Source of the DNA: DASRRB01 sp036732755
GTDB lineage: Bacteria; Planctomycetota; B15-G4; SIAN01
Assembly (NCBI GenBank): GCA_036732755.1
Contig: DAINBU010000033.1
Coordinates: 1-42,902, forward strand
Length of the DNA: 42,902 bases
Reading direction: 5' to 3'
Of this stretch, positions 15,576 through 25,036 are shown in pieces. Each line of letters opens with the position of its first letter. The first letter of the stretch is position 1. Position numbers and translations under genes: made by a program. The notes below the pieces were generated by a model that saw nothing but the letters and a program-made list of their open reading frames with translations, had not been told where the DNA came from and ran no database searches.

Positions 15576-17740
15576 CGGTCGAGCCACTCGATCACGTTCT
15601 CGTGCCAGTAGATCGAGTTCTTCGGTTTCAGGACCCAGTGGTTCTCGTCGGGGAACCAGAGGAAGCGGCTCGGGACGCCGCGCCGCTGCAGCGCGGTGAA
15701 GGCGGAGAGCCCCTCGCAGTCGGTGAGGCGGAAGTCGTTGGCCGAATGGATCACGAGCTGCGGCGTGCGCCAGTTCTGGACGTAGCGGCGCGGGGAGAAC
15801 TTCTCGTAGAGCTCCGGCTTCTCCCACGGCACGCCGCCGTACTCCCACTCGGGGAACCAGAGCTCCTCGGTCGTGTAGTAGCTCGAGAACTCGTCGAACC
15901 CGCCGTCGTGGCAGACGAGGCACTGGAAGCGGTCGGTGTGGCCGTTGATCCAGTTGATCATCCAGCCGCCGTAGCTCGCGCCGAGCGCGCCGACCTTGCT
16001 CCCGTCGATCCAGTCGAACTCCTCGAGAGCGGCGTCGAGCCCGAGCATCAGGTCCTCGAACGGCGCGCCGCCCCAGTCGCCGCTGATCGAGTCGGTGAAC
16101 GCCTGGCCGAAGCCGGTCGAGCCGTGGAAGTTGACCGCCAGCACGCCGTACCCCGCGCCGGCGAAGGCGAGCAGGTTCCAGCGGTAGTGGAAGTGGTCCG
16201 CGATGGCGCCCTGCGGCCCGCCGTGGATCACGAACGCGAGCGGGTACTTCTTCCCCGCCTCGAAGCCGGCCGGCTTGGCGATCCACGCGTGGACTTTCTC
16301 GCCGCGGACGCCCGCGAACCAGAAGTCGACGGGCGGGCTCGACTCGATCCGGTCGAAGCGGGCGTCGTTCACGCGCGTGAGGCGCAGCCGGTCGGTCGCG
16401 TCGAGCGCGGCGGACCAGAGCTCGGCCGGCCGCTCGAAGGAGTCCTGGCGGTAGAGCAGGCGCGCCGGCTTCTCGCCCGAGGCGGGCAGGACCGCGAGCG
16501 CGTCGCTCCAGTGCTCGGTGAGCAGCACCTTCGCCGCGCCGCTGTCGCAGGCGACCGCGAAGACGCGGTGGCGCGCCTCCTCGTCGGCCGTGACGATCAG
16601 GTGGCGCGAGTCGGGCGTGAAGACCAGCGCGTCGACCGAGCGGTCGAAGCCGTCGGTGAGCGTGCGCTCGGCGCTGGTGGAGCGGTCGATCAAGTGGACC
16701 ACGAGGCGGTCGGCCTCGAAGCCCGGCCGCGCCATCGCCGTGTAGGCGAGCAGCTTCCCGTCGGGCGAGTAGACCGGCGACTTGTCGGTGGCGAGGTTCT
16801 TCTCGGTGAGGCACTTGGTCGGGCCGCCGGCCGCCGGCACCGTGAAGACGTCGAGGTTGGTCGACCACGCCTGGTCGGCGCCGAGCTGCGCGACGTAGGC
16901 GATCTCCTTCGAGTCGGACGAGATGGCGTAGTCCTCGACCCCGCCGAACGGCTTGGTCGGGCAGTCGGCGTCGATCCCCTTCATCAAATCGACCGGCGCG
17001 CCGTCGACGGTCGCATCGCCGGCCTCGTCCCACTTCAGGCCGACGGTGAAGAGGTGGTTGCGGCGCCCCTCGTTCCAGCTGTCCCAGTGGCGGACCATCA
17101 GGCGGTCGTAGGCGCGCGCCTTCACCGGATTCTTGGTGCGCTCGCCGTCGCGCTTCGCCGTCTCCTCGGCGGTCGCGTCGGGGTAGACCTCGGCGCTGAA
17201 CGCGAGGCGGCTGCCGTCGGGCGTCAAGCGCAGGTTGTCGACGTCGACGGCGAACTCGAGCAGCTTGCGCGGCTCGCCGCCGTCGATGCGCACGACCCAC
17301 GCCTTGCCGCCGCCGTCGCGGCTCGACGTGAAGACGATCGACTTGGAGTCGGGCGACCAGACCGGGCCGCCGTCGGCGACGCCCTTCTGCGCGGTGAGCT
17401 GGCGTGTCGTCTTGCCGTCGGGCGAGACGAGCCAGAGATTCGTGGTCTTCTGGTTGGCGTCGGGATCCCACGCCTGCCGCGTGAAGCAGATCCAGCGGCC
17501 GTCGGGGGAGGGGACCGGCTCGCCGACCCGCTCCGCGCGCACCATGTCGTGGACCGTGAGCGGGTGGGGTTTCGCGAAGTCGGGCGGCGGCCGGATCGCG
17601 ACGGCGGGGCGGGCCGCCGGGAGTGCGTCGCCCGACGCCGAGCGCTCCTTGTCGGAGGTCGAGCCGGACGAGGGGCCGCTGCAGGAGAGCGCGGCCGCGG
17701 CGAGCAGGGCGCCGAGCGCGCGGGCACGTGGATGCGTCAT
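15563..17740 (-). CDS. S9-family serine peptidase lipoprotein (DPP-IV/acylaminoacyl-peptidase type)
   Basis: The 725-residue protein starts with a lipoprotein signal (MTHPRARALGALLAAAALSC). Residues ~60-430 are a beta-propeller with PD40/WD40-like blades (VPSPDGRWICFTRQ, WSPDSKSIVFTSSRDG, YSPDGKLLAYT, FTPDSRHLIVTA). The C-terminal ~240 residues are the alpha/beta-hydrolase domain with GASYGG (Ser589), HSANDFRLTD (Asp about 669) and DENHWV (His701). All three catalytic residues are present. Members cleave N-terminal dipeptides or acyl-amino acids from oligopeptides. It follows the next gene by only two bases (TGAaaATG), so it is cotranscribed with it and with the GNAT gene. Confidence 0.93.
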   Translation of the reverse strand: MTHPRARALGALLAAAALSCSGPSSGSTSDKERSASGDALPAARPAVAIRPPPDFAKPHPLTVHDMVRAERVGEPVPSPDGRWICFTRQAWDPDANQKTTNLWLVSPDGKTTRQLTAQKGVADGGPVWSPDSKSIVFTSSRDGGGKAWVVRIDGGEPRKLLEFAVDVDNLRLTPDGSRLAFSAEVYPDATAEETAKRDGERTKNPVKARAYDRLMVRHWDSWNEGRRNHLFTVGLKWDEAGDATVDGAPVDLMKGIDADCPTKPFGGVEDYAISSDSKEIAYVAQLGADQAWSTNLDVFTVPAAGGPTKCLTEKNLATDKSPVYSPDGKLLAYTAMARPGFEADRLVVHLIDRSTSAERTLTDGFDRSVDALVFTPDSRHLIVTADEEARHRVFAVACDSGAAKVLLTEHWSDALAVLPASGEKPARLLYRQDSFERPAELWSAALDATDRLRLTRVNDARFDRIESSPPVDFWFAGVRGEKVHAWIAKPAGFEAGKKYPLAFVIHGGPQGAIADHFHYRWNLLAFAGAGYGVLAVNFHGSTGFGQAFTDSISGDWGGAPFEDLMLGLDAALEEFDWIDGSKVGALGASYGGWMINWINGHTDRFQCLVCHDGGFDEFSSYYTTEELWFPEWEYGGVPWEKPELYEKFSPRRYVQNWRTPQLVIHSANDFRLTDCEGLSAFTALQRRGVPSRFLWFPDENHWVLKPKNSIYWHENVIEWLDRWLR

Positions 17741-17742
17741 TT

Positions 17743-18702
17743 TCAGTCCTGTTTCGGGAGCGGTTCGGCGGTGTAGTCGAAGGAGAGCTTGCCGCTGCCG
17801 GTGATCTCGAGCTTCGCGCCGTTCTCGTCGCTCGTGCCGGAGTACGTGATCGGGCCGGAGAGCGTGAGCTTGCTCACCTGCCCCGTCGCCTTCACCAGGG
17901 AGAGGTCGCCCGCGAGGTCGAAGGTCGCGGAGACCGGCAGCTCGTCGCCTCCCTTCCACGCGATCACGACGGCGATCTTGAACGCGAGGCGGTCCGGCGC
18001 GCCTTCGCCCGGGCCCGCGGCCCGCAGCGTCGCCTTCGTGACCGTCCCGTCGGGGACCGCCTGCCAGAGCAGCGGCGTGAGCAGCGCGGGCGGGACGTCG
18101 AGCGCGGCGTCGGCCGCGAGCGGCTTACCGAGCACGAGCGGCGCGAGGCGCGGCCCCGTCACGAAGGCGTCGGCGTCGATCGCGACGCGCGACACGACGT
18201 CTTCCCGGACGGTGCCGAAGTTCGCGAAGAGGAAGCGGACCTCGCGGCGCACCGGCTCCTGACCGGGCGGCGGGGCGGCGCGCTCGATGAAGAAGCGGCT
18301 GTCGTTCTCCCTGGTCTCGATCTCCTCCTTCGCGCGTCCCTCGACGTGCTCGCCGTGCTCGACGCTCGCGGTGCACTTGCCGTAGACGAGCCGGACGAAC
18401 GGCGGGCGCGCGCGAGGCGTCTCGATCTCGAGCCCCTCCTTCGCGATCAACTTCACGCTCTCGGAGTCGAGTCCGTCCCCCAGCTTCTCGACCACCGCGA
18501 TCGTGACGTCGCTCTTCTCCTCGACGCGCTGCTGGACGGCGCGCAGGAGGTGGCCCGCGGCGGTGAAGCGGATCGACATCTCGTTCCGGAGCGTCGAGGT
18601 GACGTGTGCACCGGCGCCCACGGGCGGGGGGACCGGCTCGTCGGCGGCCGACCGCGGCGGCAGGAGCGCGAGCGCGAACGCGAGCGGGAGAAAGCTCCGC
18701 AT
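17743..18702 (-). CDS. Secreted protein of unknown function
   Basis: This ~319-residue protein starts at the ATG at 18702 and has a signal peptide ending around PPRSAADE. The mature part is mainly beta strands with amphipathic patches (STLRNEMSIRFTAAGHLL, DVTIAVVEKLGDGL, VVIAWKGGDELPVSATFDLAG), as in lipid- or ligand-binding secreted proteins. No enzyme motif or named family is recognised. It is the first gene of a unit with the S9 peptidase and the acetyltransferase (2-base and overlapping junctions). An in-frame ATG at 18720 is an unlikely start because it adds charged residues before the signal. Confidence 0.75.
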   Translation of the reverse strand: MRSFLPLAFALALLPPRSAADEPVPPPVGAGAHVTSTLRNEMSIRFTAAGHLLRAVQQRVEEKSDVTIAVVEKLGDGLDSESVKLIAKEGLEIETPRARPPFVRLVYGKCTASVEHGEHVEGRAKEEIETRENDSRFFIERAAPPPGQEPVRREVRFLFANFGTVREDVVSRVAIDADAFVTGPRLAPLVLGKPLAADAALDVPPALLTPLLWQAVPDGTVTKATLRAAGPGEGAPDRLAFKIAVVIAWKGGDELPVSATFDLAGDLSLVKATGQVSKLTLSGPITYSGTSDENGAKLEITGSGKLSFDYTAEPLPKQD

Positions 18703-18763
18703 GGTCGGCCCAGTATGCACGGCGCGCTCGGGGGGAAGGAAGGCGCAGGAGACCGCGCGCGGC

Positions 18764-20248
18764 TCACTTCCGGCCGACCTTCTCGATCGGCTGCTCCTTG
18801 CACCACGCCCGGAAGTCGGCGTCGAGCGCCGCGACGTCGACGCCGGGGAAGCAGGCGGCGAAGGCGTCCTGCCCGGCGCGGTACTGGTGCTGGAGGTCGA
18901 GGAGCTTCAAGAAGCGCGTCCGGTAGGTGCGCTCCTTCGCCTCGAAGAGGAAGGCCGCCAGCACGCCGGCGACGTGATAGTTGCGCGCGTCCGCCATCTG
19001 CGTGCGCCCGTACGTGACGAACTGCGCGAGCGGCGGCATCTTGTCGGCCTGGTCGTGGCACCAGCCGAAGCCGCTCGAGATGTAGCCGCCCGTTCCCTGC
19101 GAGATGGCGTCGCGGCGGTGCAGCACCCACGTGCCGCCGTCCGGCTCGAAGCACGGCAGGAACTCCGCCGCGCCCTCCGCGACCCAGTTGAGGTCGCTGT
19201 CCCCGGGCCTCGTCTTCGGATCGCGCCCGTGCCGGCTGTACTCGAAGAGGATCTGGTGGGCGACCTCGTGCAGGAGGCCGTGGCGCAGGCCGACGAAGTC
19301 GACCTTCTGCATCGCGCTGCCCTGGAACTTCAGCTCGAAGCTGACGAAGCAGGGCCCCCCGGCCTCGCTGCCCCCGCGGTAGAAGGCCGCGCCGCCCTCC
19401 GGCAGCGGGCCGCCGCCGGGCATCCCCTCCGCACGCGCCTCCATCTCCTTGCGCGTCGCGGTGACGATGAGCGGCAGCCTGACGGCCGGCTGGCGCAGGT
19501 CGGCGTCGAGGCCGAGGTAGCAGAGCACGAACGTCCGGTAGGAGACGACCGTCGCGAGGAGGCGGCGCGCCATCGTGAGCGGCAGCGTCGTCCGGATCTC
19601 GTGGACCTCCTCGCCGAATCGCCACGGCCCCGACCAGTCGGCGTGCTTCGCGTCGAGCTCGGCGACTTTTTTCGCGTCGTACCAGACGCCGTCCAGGACC
19701 TCGCTGCCCTTTTCGAAACGGTCGACGTCCTTCTTGCGGCGCCAGTCGGAGTAGGGCGCGTAGAAGACGAAGCCGTGCTTCTTCACGAGCGGCTCGACCG
19801 GCATCCCGAGGTCGTGCAGGAGCGAGAAGAGGCGCGCGAGCTCGTCGGAGCGGTCGGCGTCGGCGTACGCCGCGAAAACCGGCGTCAGGAGCTCGACGCA
19901 CTTGGCGTAGGACTTCGCCTTCTTGTCGGCGAACTGCTTCTCCGCGTCTCTGGCGCGCTCGCCCTTGAGCTTCGCGAGCTTCTCCGCCTCCGTGCGCGCT
20001 TCGTCGTCGCGCGGCCTCAGGACGTAGGCGGCCGAGCAGGCGGAGCGCGCCTCCGGGACCGCCTTCAGCGACTCGGCGAACTTCGCCAGCGCGATCAGCT
20101 CGGCGGCCGCCTTGCCGCGCGCCGTCGCCTCGAGCGCCTCGAGCTTGGCGGCGGGCAGCGGCTTGCCGGCTTGCGCCGCGGCGAGCGGGCCGGCGAGCGC
20201 GATCGACGCGAACACGAGCGGCCGGACGAAGGAGGGTGCTCCGGGCAT
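18764..20248 (-). CDS. Exported DUF1570-like HExxH metallopeptidase-type protein
   Basis: The 494-residue protein has a signal peptide (MPGAPSFVRPLVFASIALAGPLAAAQA). A helical, TPR-like N-terminal half (ALEATARGKAAAELIALAKF, AYVLRPRDDEARTEAEKL) precedes a zinc-peptidase half. That half has LLHEVAHQILFEY at 325-337 and NWVAEGAAEFL at 354-364, i.e. HExxH with a downstream glutamate (E358). This matches the DUF1570 arrangement frequent in planctomycetes. The final ~100 residues are basic and end GRK. Peptidase activity is inferred. It lies 50 bases downstream of the large CarboxypepD_reg gene on the same strand. Confidence 0.8.
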   Translation of the reverse strand: MPGAPSFVRPLVFASIALAGPLAAAQAGKPLPAAKLEALEATARGKAAAELIALAKFAESLKAVPEARSACSAAYVLRPRDDEARTEAEKLAKLKGERARDAEKQFADKKAKSYAKCVELLTPVFAAYADADRSDELARLFSLLHDLGMPVEPLVKKHGFVFYAPYSDWRRKKDVDRFEKGSEVLDGVWYDAKKVAELDAKHADWSGPWRFGEEVHEIRTTLPLTMARRLLATVVSYRTFVLCYLGLDADLRQPAVRLPLIVTATRKEMEARAEGMPGGGPLPEGGAAFYRGGSEAGGPCFVSFELKFQGSAMQKVDFVGLRHGLLHEVAHQILFEYSRHGRDPKTRPGDSDLNWVAEGAAEFLPCFEPDGGTWVLHRRDAISQGTGGYISSGFGWCHDQADKMPPLAQFVTYGRTQMADARNYHVAGVLAAFLFEAKERTYRTRFLKLLDLQHQYRAGQDAFAACFPGVDVAALDADFRAWCKEQPIEKVGRK

Positions 20249-20298
20249 GGGCAGTCCTCGCGGTGCCCCGCGATCATGCCGACCCGGTCGCGCCCGCG

Positions 20299-23200
20299 TC
20301 AGACGTCGATCGTGATCTCGGTCGTCTGGTCGGCGGGGGTCTCGACGGTCTTCTTCTGGCCGTCGTTGGGGCCGTCGTTGAAGTTCTTGCGGCCGGTCAC
20401 GGTCCAGGTGCCGGGTTTCAGGCTGTCGAAGTGGGCGGCGCCGTCCTCGTCGGTGACGCCGAAACTGTGGCCGCCGTCCTCGGTCGAGAGCTCGACCGGG
20501 GAGTTGGGGATCGGCTGGCCGGTCCCCTTCGACTTCAAGTGGACGATCAGCTGCGCCGCGACCGGCATCTCGAGCTTGACGCCCTCGACACGCGCGTTGG
20601 CGGCGACGACGATCTCTTCCGACTGGGTCGGGAGGAAGCCCGAGCGGGAGACGGAGACCTTCCACTTGCCCGCCGGCACCCACGGCACGCGGAAGTGGCC
20701 GTTGGAGTCGGACATCACCTGCGTCGAGTTCATGTCGTCGCCGAAGCGGATCGGCGCGAAGCTGTTGCGCCCGCCGCGGCCGCGGCCGCCGGGCCCTTGG
20801 ATCGAGAAGGCGAACGTGCCGGAGAGTTCGTCGGCCGGATTCGCCCCTTCGGCCTCGATGCGCTGCAGCGAGACGAGCGCGCCCTCGAGCTTCGCGTGGT
20901 TCTTCTGCGTGAGGACGTCGCCCTCGATCACGCCGCCCTCGAGGAAGAAGTTGACGCGGGCCGGCTCGCCGGCCTTGAGTTCGACATTTTCCCGCACCGG
21001 GACGATCGACTCGGGGTGGCGGGCGCTGATGCGGTAGCTGCCCGGCTCGAGGTCGGTCAGCCGGTAGCTGCCGTCGGACGCGGTGGTCGCGGTCTTGCCG
21101 CCGCCACCGAGGATGAAGTTGCCGCGCCGGCCGCCGCTCGACGACGCGGAGACGGTCACGCCCGCGACCGGCCCGCTCGCGCTGCGCACGACGCCCTCGA
21201 CGTAGGGCTTCTCCTGCTGCGTGAAGTCGACGCGGGCCGTGTCGCCCTCCTTGAGGGAGAAGGCCTTGCCCGGCTCCGGCTCGTTGTTGCCTTCGATCGC
21301 CATGACGGCGCGGAACGTCGGGCGGCGCCCGTCGTTCGACTCGCCCTCGCTGCGCTCGACGATGCCGTCGCCGGCCGGGACGTGGTCGACGCGGTAGAGG
21401 CCGTCGCCGTCGGTCACCGCGTGGAGCGTGACGCCTTCGATCGTCTTGCTGACGACGTCGATGCGGTCGCCCGCGCGCGCCTTGCCGTCGAGCCCGGTCA
21501 CCGCGCCCTCGATCGCGCCGCCGCGGCCGATCGCGAGGTCGACGCCGCTCTTGCGCTCGCCCGCCTTCAGCTCCATCGGGGCGCTGCGCGTGGTCGCGTA
21601 GTCGGCGTGGCGCGTGTCGATCTGGATCGAGCCGGTGCCGAGGTTCTTCAGCTCGAAGTGGCCGTTCGCGTCGGACTTGGCGCGCGCGACCGCCTGGCGG
21701 GAGCCGCCGCCGAAGATGCGTCGCCCGCCCGGGCCGGCCAGGACCGTCTCGACGCGGACGCCTCCTCGGCCACGGGGGCCCGGCTGCGCGCCTTCCTGCG
21801 GCGTCGTGGCCGCCTCGACGTCGACGTTGGCGACGGGAGTGCCGGTCGCGGCGTCGACCACGCGTCCCTCGACGACGGCGCCGCGCTCGACCGTCACCTC
21901 GATGTTGTCGATGCTCTGCCCCTCGACGACCTCGAAGTTCGCGCTGCTCGCGCGGGTCGTGTCGTCGCCGCGCGCGACGACGCGGTAGGTGCCCGGGTCG
22001 ACCTCGGCGATCACGAACGCGCCGTCCTGCGTCGCGGAGTTGTCGGAATCCGGCGGAAAGTCGAGCGACGTCGGCATCACCTGGTCGCCCCAGACGCGCA
22101 TGAGCTGGACCTTGACGTTGCGGGCCGGCTCCTGCGTCTCCTTCAGGCGGACCATGCCGGCGACGTGGGCACCGGAGCTGAGCGTGATGTCGAGCGGCGC
22201 GCCCGTCGACGAGTCGACGTCGGGCACGCTCTTCACGGCGAAGGCCTTCGCGACCACCGAGACCTCGTAGGTGCCGCGCTTCAGCGCCTTCACCTCGAAG
22301 CGCCCGTCCGCGTCGCTCTTGGTCGCGGGCTCGAACGGCATGCGCCGCCCGGAGAAGCTGATCGAGTAGCCGCGGTTGCCCTGGTTCACGTGGATCTCGG
22401 CGTCCGCGACCGGCTTGCCGTCGGGCCCCTTCACGGTGCCGGCGATGCGATCGCCCGCCTCGAGGTTCACGACGAGGTCGCGCACCTCGTCGTTGACCTT
22501 GAGGTCGAGTTCCGCGGAGGAGTTCTCCGGGAGGACGTCGGTCTTGGCCGTCGCGACGCACTTGCCGGCCGGCATGCCGGTCAGCCGGAAGCGGCCCTGC
22601 TCGTCGGTGACGGTCCGGCGCTCGCCGCGTGCGGCGGCGCCGAAGCCGCCGAAGAAGCGGAACGGGTTGTTGTCGTCCTGCGCGTCCTCGAGCCACACCT
22701 CGGCGTTGGCGACGCGCGCGCCGCCCGGCCCGAACACCTGGCCCGCCACCGTGCCGCCCTGCTCGAGCGTGATCTTCCCGACGTCCATGCCGCGCGCCGG
22801 CACCACGACGCCCGGGCGGCGCTGGAAGACGTAGTCGGGGTGGTCGACCGAGAGGTCGAAGCCGTCGAGCCGCGGCACGTGCGCGAGCCGGAACTTCCCG
22901 TCGGCGCCCGTCTTCGCGGTCATGGCCGGGATCTCCGGCCCGCTCTGGAAGAGCGACATGCGGATGCGGCTCGCGTTGCGGCCGCGCATGCGCGGCCCGA
23001 ACGTCGACGCGGCGAAGCTCACCTCCGCATCGGCGACCGGCCGCCCCGCGTGGTCGACGACGAGGCCGGCGAGGTACTCGGCGGTCGGCGTGCCGGGCGG
23101 GAGCTTGCCTTCGCTCGACTCGGCCGACTCGGCCGCGACCGGCGCCTCCTCGGCGGAGCGCTTCGCGCCGTCGGTCGGCGCGGCCGACGCCGCGTCGGCC

Positions 23201-23349
23201 TGCGCGGCCGCGTCGGAGGATCCCGCCGCCTGCTTGCGGCCGGAGCTCCCGAGTGCCCCCCCGTCGTCCTTCAGCAACCAGAATGCAAGCCCGCCGATCA
23301 GCGCGAGCGCGGCGACCAGTCCGGCCATTCCCTTGGCGGCACCACTCAT
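20299..23349 (-). CDS. Large membrane-anchored protein with about eight or nine CarboxypepD_reg repeats
   Basis: This 1016-residue protein has an N-terminal membrane segment (residues 8-25, MAGLVAALALIGGLAFWLL) and an Ala/Ser-rich linker to ~residue 85. A chain of beta-sandwich repeats follows, each opening with a G-x-V-x-x-x-x-G-x-P-V-A-x-A-x-V pattern: AGLVVDHAGRPVADAEVS, AGQVFGPGGARVANAEVW, AGTVKGPDGKPVADAEIH, EGRVVDAATGTPVANVDVE, EGVVRSASGPVAGVTVS. Most end with a short YxVxxxxxGY-like strand. The last unit ends in a Gly-rich GRGGRN loop and a C-terminal ITIDV. There is no catalytic domain. GGGAGAGG precedes the ATG. A surface scaffold or glycan-binding role is likely. Confidence 0.88.
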   Translation of the reverse strand: MSGAAKGMAGLVAALALIGGLAFWLLKDDGGALGSSGRKQAAGSSDAAAQADAASAAPTDGAKRSAEEAPVAAESAESSEGKLPPGTPTAEYLAGLVVDHAGRPVADAEVSFAASTFGPRMRGRNASRIRMSLFQSGPEIPAMTAKTGADGKFRLAHVPRLDGFDLSVDHPDYVFQRRPGVVVPARGMDVGKITLEQGGTVAGQVFGPGGARVANAEVWLEDAQDDNNPFRFFGGFGAAARGERRTVTDEQGRFRLTGMPAGKCVATAKTDVLPENSSAELDLKVNDEVRDLVVNLEAGDRIAGTVKGPDGKPVADAEIHVNQGNRGYSISFSGRRMPFEPATKSDADGRFEVKALKRGTYEVSVVAKAFAVKSVPDVDSSTGAPLDITLSSGAHVAGMVRLKETQEPARNVKVQLMRVWGDQVMPTSLDFPPDSDNSATQDGAFVIAEVDPGTYRVVARGDDTTRASSANFEVVEGQSIDNIEVTVERGAVVEGRVVDAATGTPVANVDVEAATTPQEGAQPGPRGRGGVRVETVLAGPGGRRIFGGGSRQAVARAKSDANGHFELKNLGTGSIQIDTRHADYATTRSAPMELKAGERKSGVDLAIGRGGAIEGAVTGLDGKARAGDRIDVVSKTIEGVTLHAVTDGDGLYRVDHVPAGDGIVERSEGESNDGRRPTFRAVMAIEGNNEPEPGKAFSLKEGDTARVDFTQQEKPYVEGVVRSASGPVAGVTVSASSSGGRRGNFILGGGGKTATTASDGSYRLTDLEPGSYRISARHPESIVPVRENVELKAGEPARVNFFLEGGVIEGDVLTQKNHAKLEGALVSLQRIEAEGANPADELSGTFAFSIQGPGGRGRGGRNSFAPIRFGDDMNSTQVMSDSNGHFRVPWVPAGKWKVSVSRSGFLPTQSEEIVVAANARVEGVKLEMPVAAQLIVHLKSKGTGQPIPNSPVELSTEDGGHSFGVTDEDGAAHFDSLKPGTWTVTGRKNFNDGPNDGQKKTVETPADQTTEITIDV

Positions 23350-23523
23350 GTCGAACCTCTCCCTCGTATCCCTGCGGGGGGACGGCAATACTCCCTCATT
23401 AAATAGGACGTTGGGAAGTTTTCCCGGGAAGGAACTCGGCGGAAGAGCGTGCGCCTCGGCACGATCGCGGAGGATGACGACTCGATTCCAACGGCGCCGC
23501 CGCGCCGGAACAGGAGACGGACG
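23350..23523. promoter_or_regulatory. Divergent intergenic region with an AT island
   Basis: This 174-base gap separates the divergent large repeat protein and a lipoprotein gene, so it must hold at least one promoter. It contains an unusually A+T-rich stretch (ATTAAATA at 23398-23405) that reads TATTTAAT on the minus strand, a plausible -10 element for the minus-strand gene. A 10-base palindrome TTCCCGGGAA (23421-23430) lies beside it. No -35 could be assigned. Confidence 0.35.
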
Positions 23524-24171
23524 ATGAAGCGATGCGCAGCGCTCCTCGCGGCCCTCGGGCTCGCGGGCTGCAGCGGGGGGATCACGAAGGAGCTGCGGCA
23601 GGAGGACGTCGACGACGCCTCCGCGTCGGCGGCCTTCGCGCGGATGCAGACGCTCGCCGGGAAGTGGAAGGCCGAAGTGAAGGCCGCACCGAAGGCCGAC
23701 GCGAAGGCCGACGCGAAGGCCGAGGCACCCACGGCGCCTGCGGAGCCTGCGGCGGCGCCGGCCGCCGCTCCCACGCCGACCACGCCGGCAGAGACGATCA
23801 CTGTCGAGTACCTCGTGACGTCGGGCGGCCACGCGCTGCAGCAGAAGCTCTTCGCCGAGACCGACCACGAGAGCGTCACCACGTATCGCCTCGAGGGCTC
23901 CGACCTCACGCTCATGTTCGAAGGCTTGCCGGGCACGCGGCCCCGCATGAAGCTCGACCGCAAGAGCTCGACGCGCGACGACCTCCACTTCGTGTGGGAC
24001 GGCCACGCGACCGACGTCGAATCCATGAAGCAGTCCCACGTCCACGAGGGGCGCGTCCGCTTCGTCGACGCCGACAACGTCGAGTGCGAGTGGGTGCTGT
24101 GGGTCGACGGCAAGGAAGCGAGCCGCCACACTTTCACCCTGCGGCGCACCGTCGGGAAGTACTCGCGGTAA
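23524..24171 (+). CDS. Lipoprotein with Lys-Ala-Asp repeats
   Basis: The ATG at 23524 is preferred (AGGAG 23512-23516) over an upstream in-frame ATG at 23449, because it begins the lipoprotein signal MKRCAALLAALGLAGC. After a short helix (FARMQTLAGKWKAEVKAA) lies a low-complexity part of about 35 residues, KADAKADAKAEAPTAP and AAPAAAP runs, likely disordered. The C-terminal ~110 residues form a beta domain (EYLVTSGGHALQQKLF, YRLEGSDLTLMFEG, HFVWDGHATDVESM) of the type seen in calycin-like or DUF1579-like proteins. It probably lies on the periplasmic face of the membrane. Function unknown. Confidence 0.8.
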   Translation: MKRCAALLAALGLAGCSGGITKELRQEDVDDASASAAFARMQTLAGKWKAEVKAAPKADAKADAKAEAPTAPAEPAAAPAAAPTPTTPAETITVEYLVTSGGHALQQKLFAETDHESVTTYRLEGSDLTLMFEGLPGTRPRMKLDRKSSTRDDLHFVWDGHATDVESMKQSHVHEGRVRFVDADNVECEWVLWVDGKEASRHTFTLRRTVGKYSR

Positions 24172-24181
24172 CGTTCGGGGG

Positions 24182-25036
24182 ATGACCCCCGTCTCCGCGA
24201 CTGCACGCGAGCGCCTGCGCTTCGACGACCTCGATTCCATGCTGCTGCTGAAGAACGGCAACTACCTCTACAAGGTGCCGTTCCGCGGCGGGTTCGCGGT
24301 GCTCAAGGTGTATCAGGGCAGCCGCACCTGGTGGCAGTACTTCTCGAAGAGCTGCGGCAACGTCCTCGTCTGCAACCAGACCTCGTTCATGCCGCGCGCG
24401 CGGCGGCTCACCGAGCTCGACTCGATCCGGCTCTGGCGCGAGGCGGGCTTCCGCGTCTTCGGCGTCTACGAGGACGTCGAGGTCGAGGGGATGGACCCGA
24501 CGCTCTACGCGCTCTACGAGTACGTGCCGCGCAGGAAGCTGGTCGACCTGCTCGGCGACCCCGAGCTCTCGCTCGACGAGCGCGTGAAGATCTGGACCGG
24601 CTTCCTGCCGACCTGGCACCGCCGCCATGCCCTGGCGATCCAGCGGGCGGAACCGCGCCTCGTCCACGAGAACGGCGACCTGAAGCACGTGATGCCGATG
24701 GACGACGGCGACTACCTCTTCTTCGACTTCGAGATGGTCTACCGCTCGCGCCGCCGCACCAAGGAGTTCGTGGCGCGCGAGATCCTGTCGTTCCTGAAGA
24801 GCCTCGGGAAGACGGTGCGGCCGGGCGAGTTCGACCGCTTCATGCAGGAGACTGTGCGCCACTACCCCGACCACGACCTCCTGCGCTACACGCACGCCTT
24901 CGCCTTCGCGAACCCCAACCCGGTGTTGCGCCTCGCGCGCGCCATCGACCGCAACTTCAAGTCGCGCGCGAAGAAGGAGTTCAGCAAGTACAACGTCGCG
25001 CGCGTGCTGCTGGCCGAGCTCGCCAAACCGCGATGA
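24182..25036 (+). CDS. Lipopolysaccharide kinase-like (WaaP/RfaP-type) protein, first copy
   Basis: This 284-residue protein looks like a small protein-kinase-fold sugar kinase. The N-lobe has a lysine on its strand (FAVLKVYQGSRTWW), and the C-lobe has LVHENGDLKHVM, a variant catalytic loop with Asp, followed by DYLFFDFEMVY, the DFE equivalent of the metal-binding DxD/DFG. Kdo/heptose kinases of the WaaP family phosphorylate lipopolysaccharide core sugars. Here that is inference, helped by the adjacent second kinase-like gene and the glycosyltransferase. It starts ten bases after the lipoprotein gene and shares the 4-base ATGA junction with the next gene. Confidence 0.8.
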   Translation: MTPVSATARERLRFDDLDSMLLLKNGNYLYKVPFRGGFAVLKVYQGSRTWWQYFSKSCGNVLVCNQTSFMPRARRLTELDSIRLWREAGFRVFGVYEDVEVEGMDPTLYALYEYVPRRKLVDLLGDPELSLDERVKIWTGFLPTWHRRHALAIQRAEPRLVHENGDLKHVMPMDDGDYLFFDFEMVYRSRRRTKEFVAREILSFLKSLGKTVRPGEFDRFMQETVRHYPDHDLLRYTHAFAFANPNPVLRLARAIDRNFKSRAKKEFSKYNVARVLLAELAKPR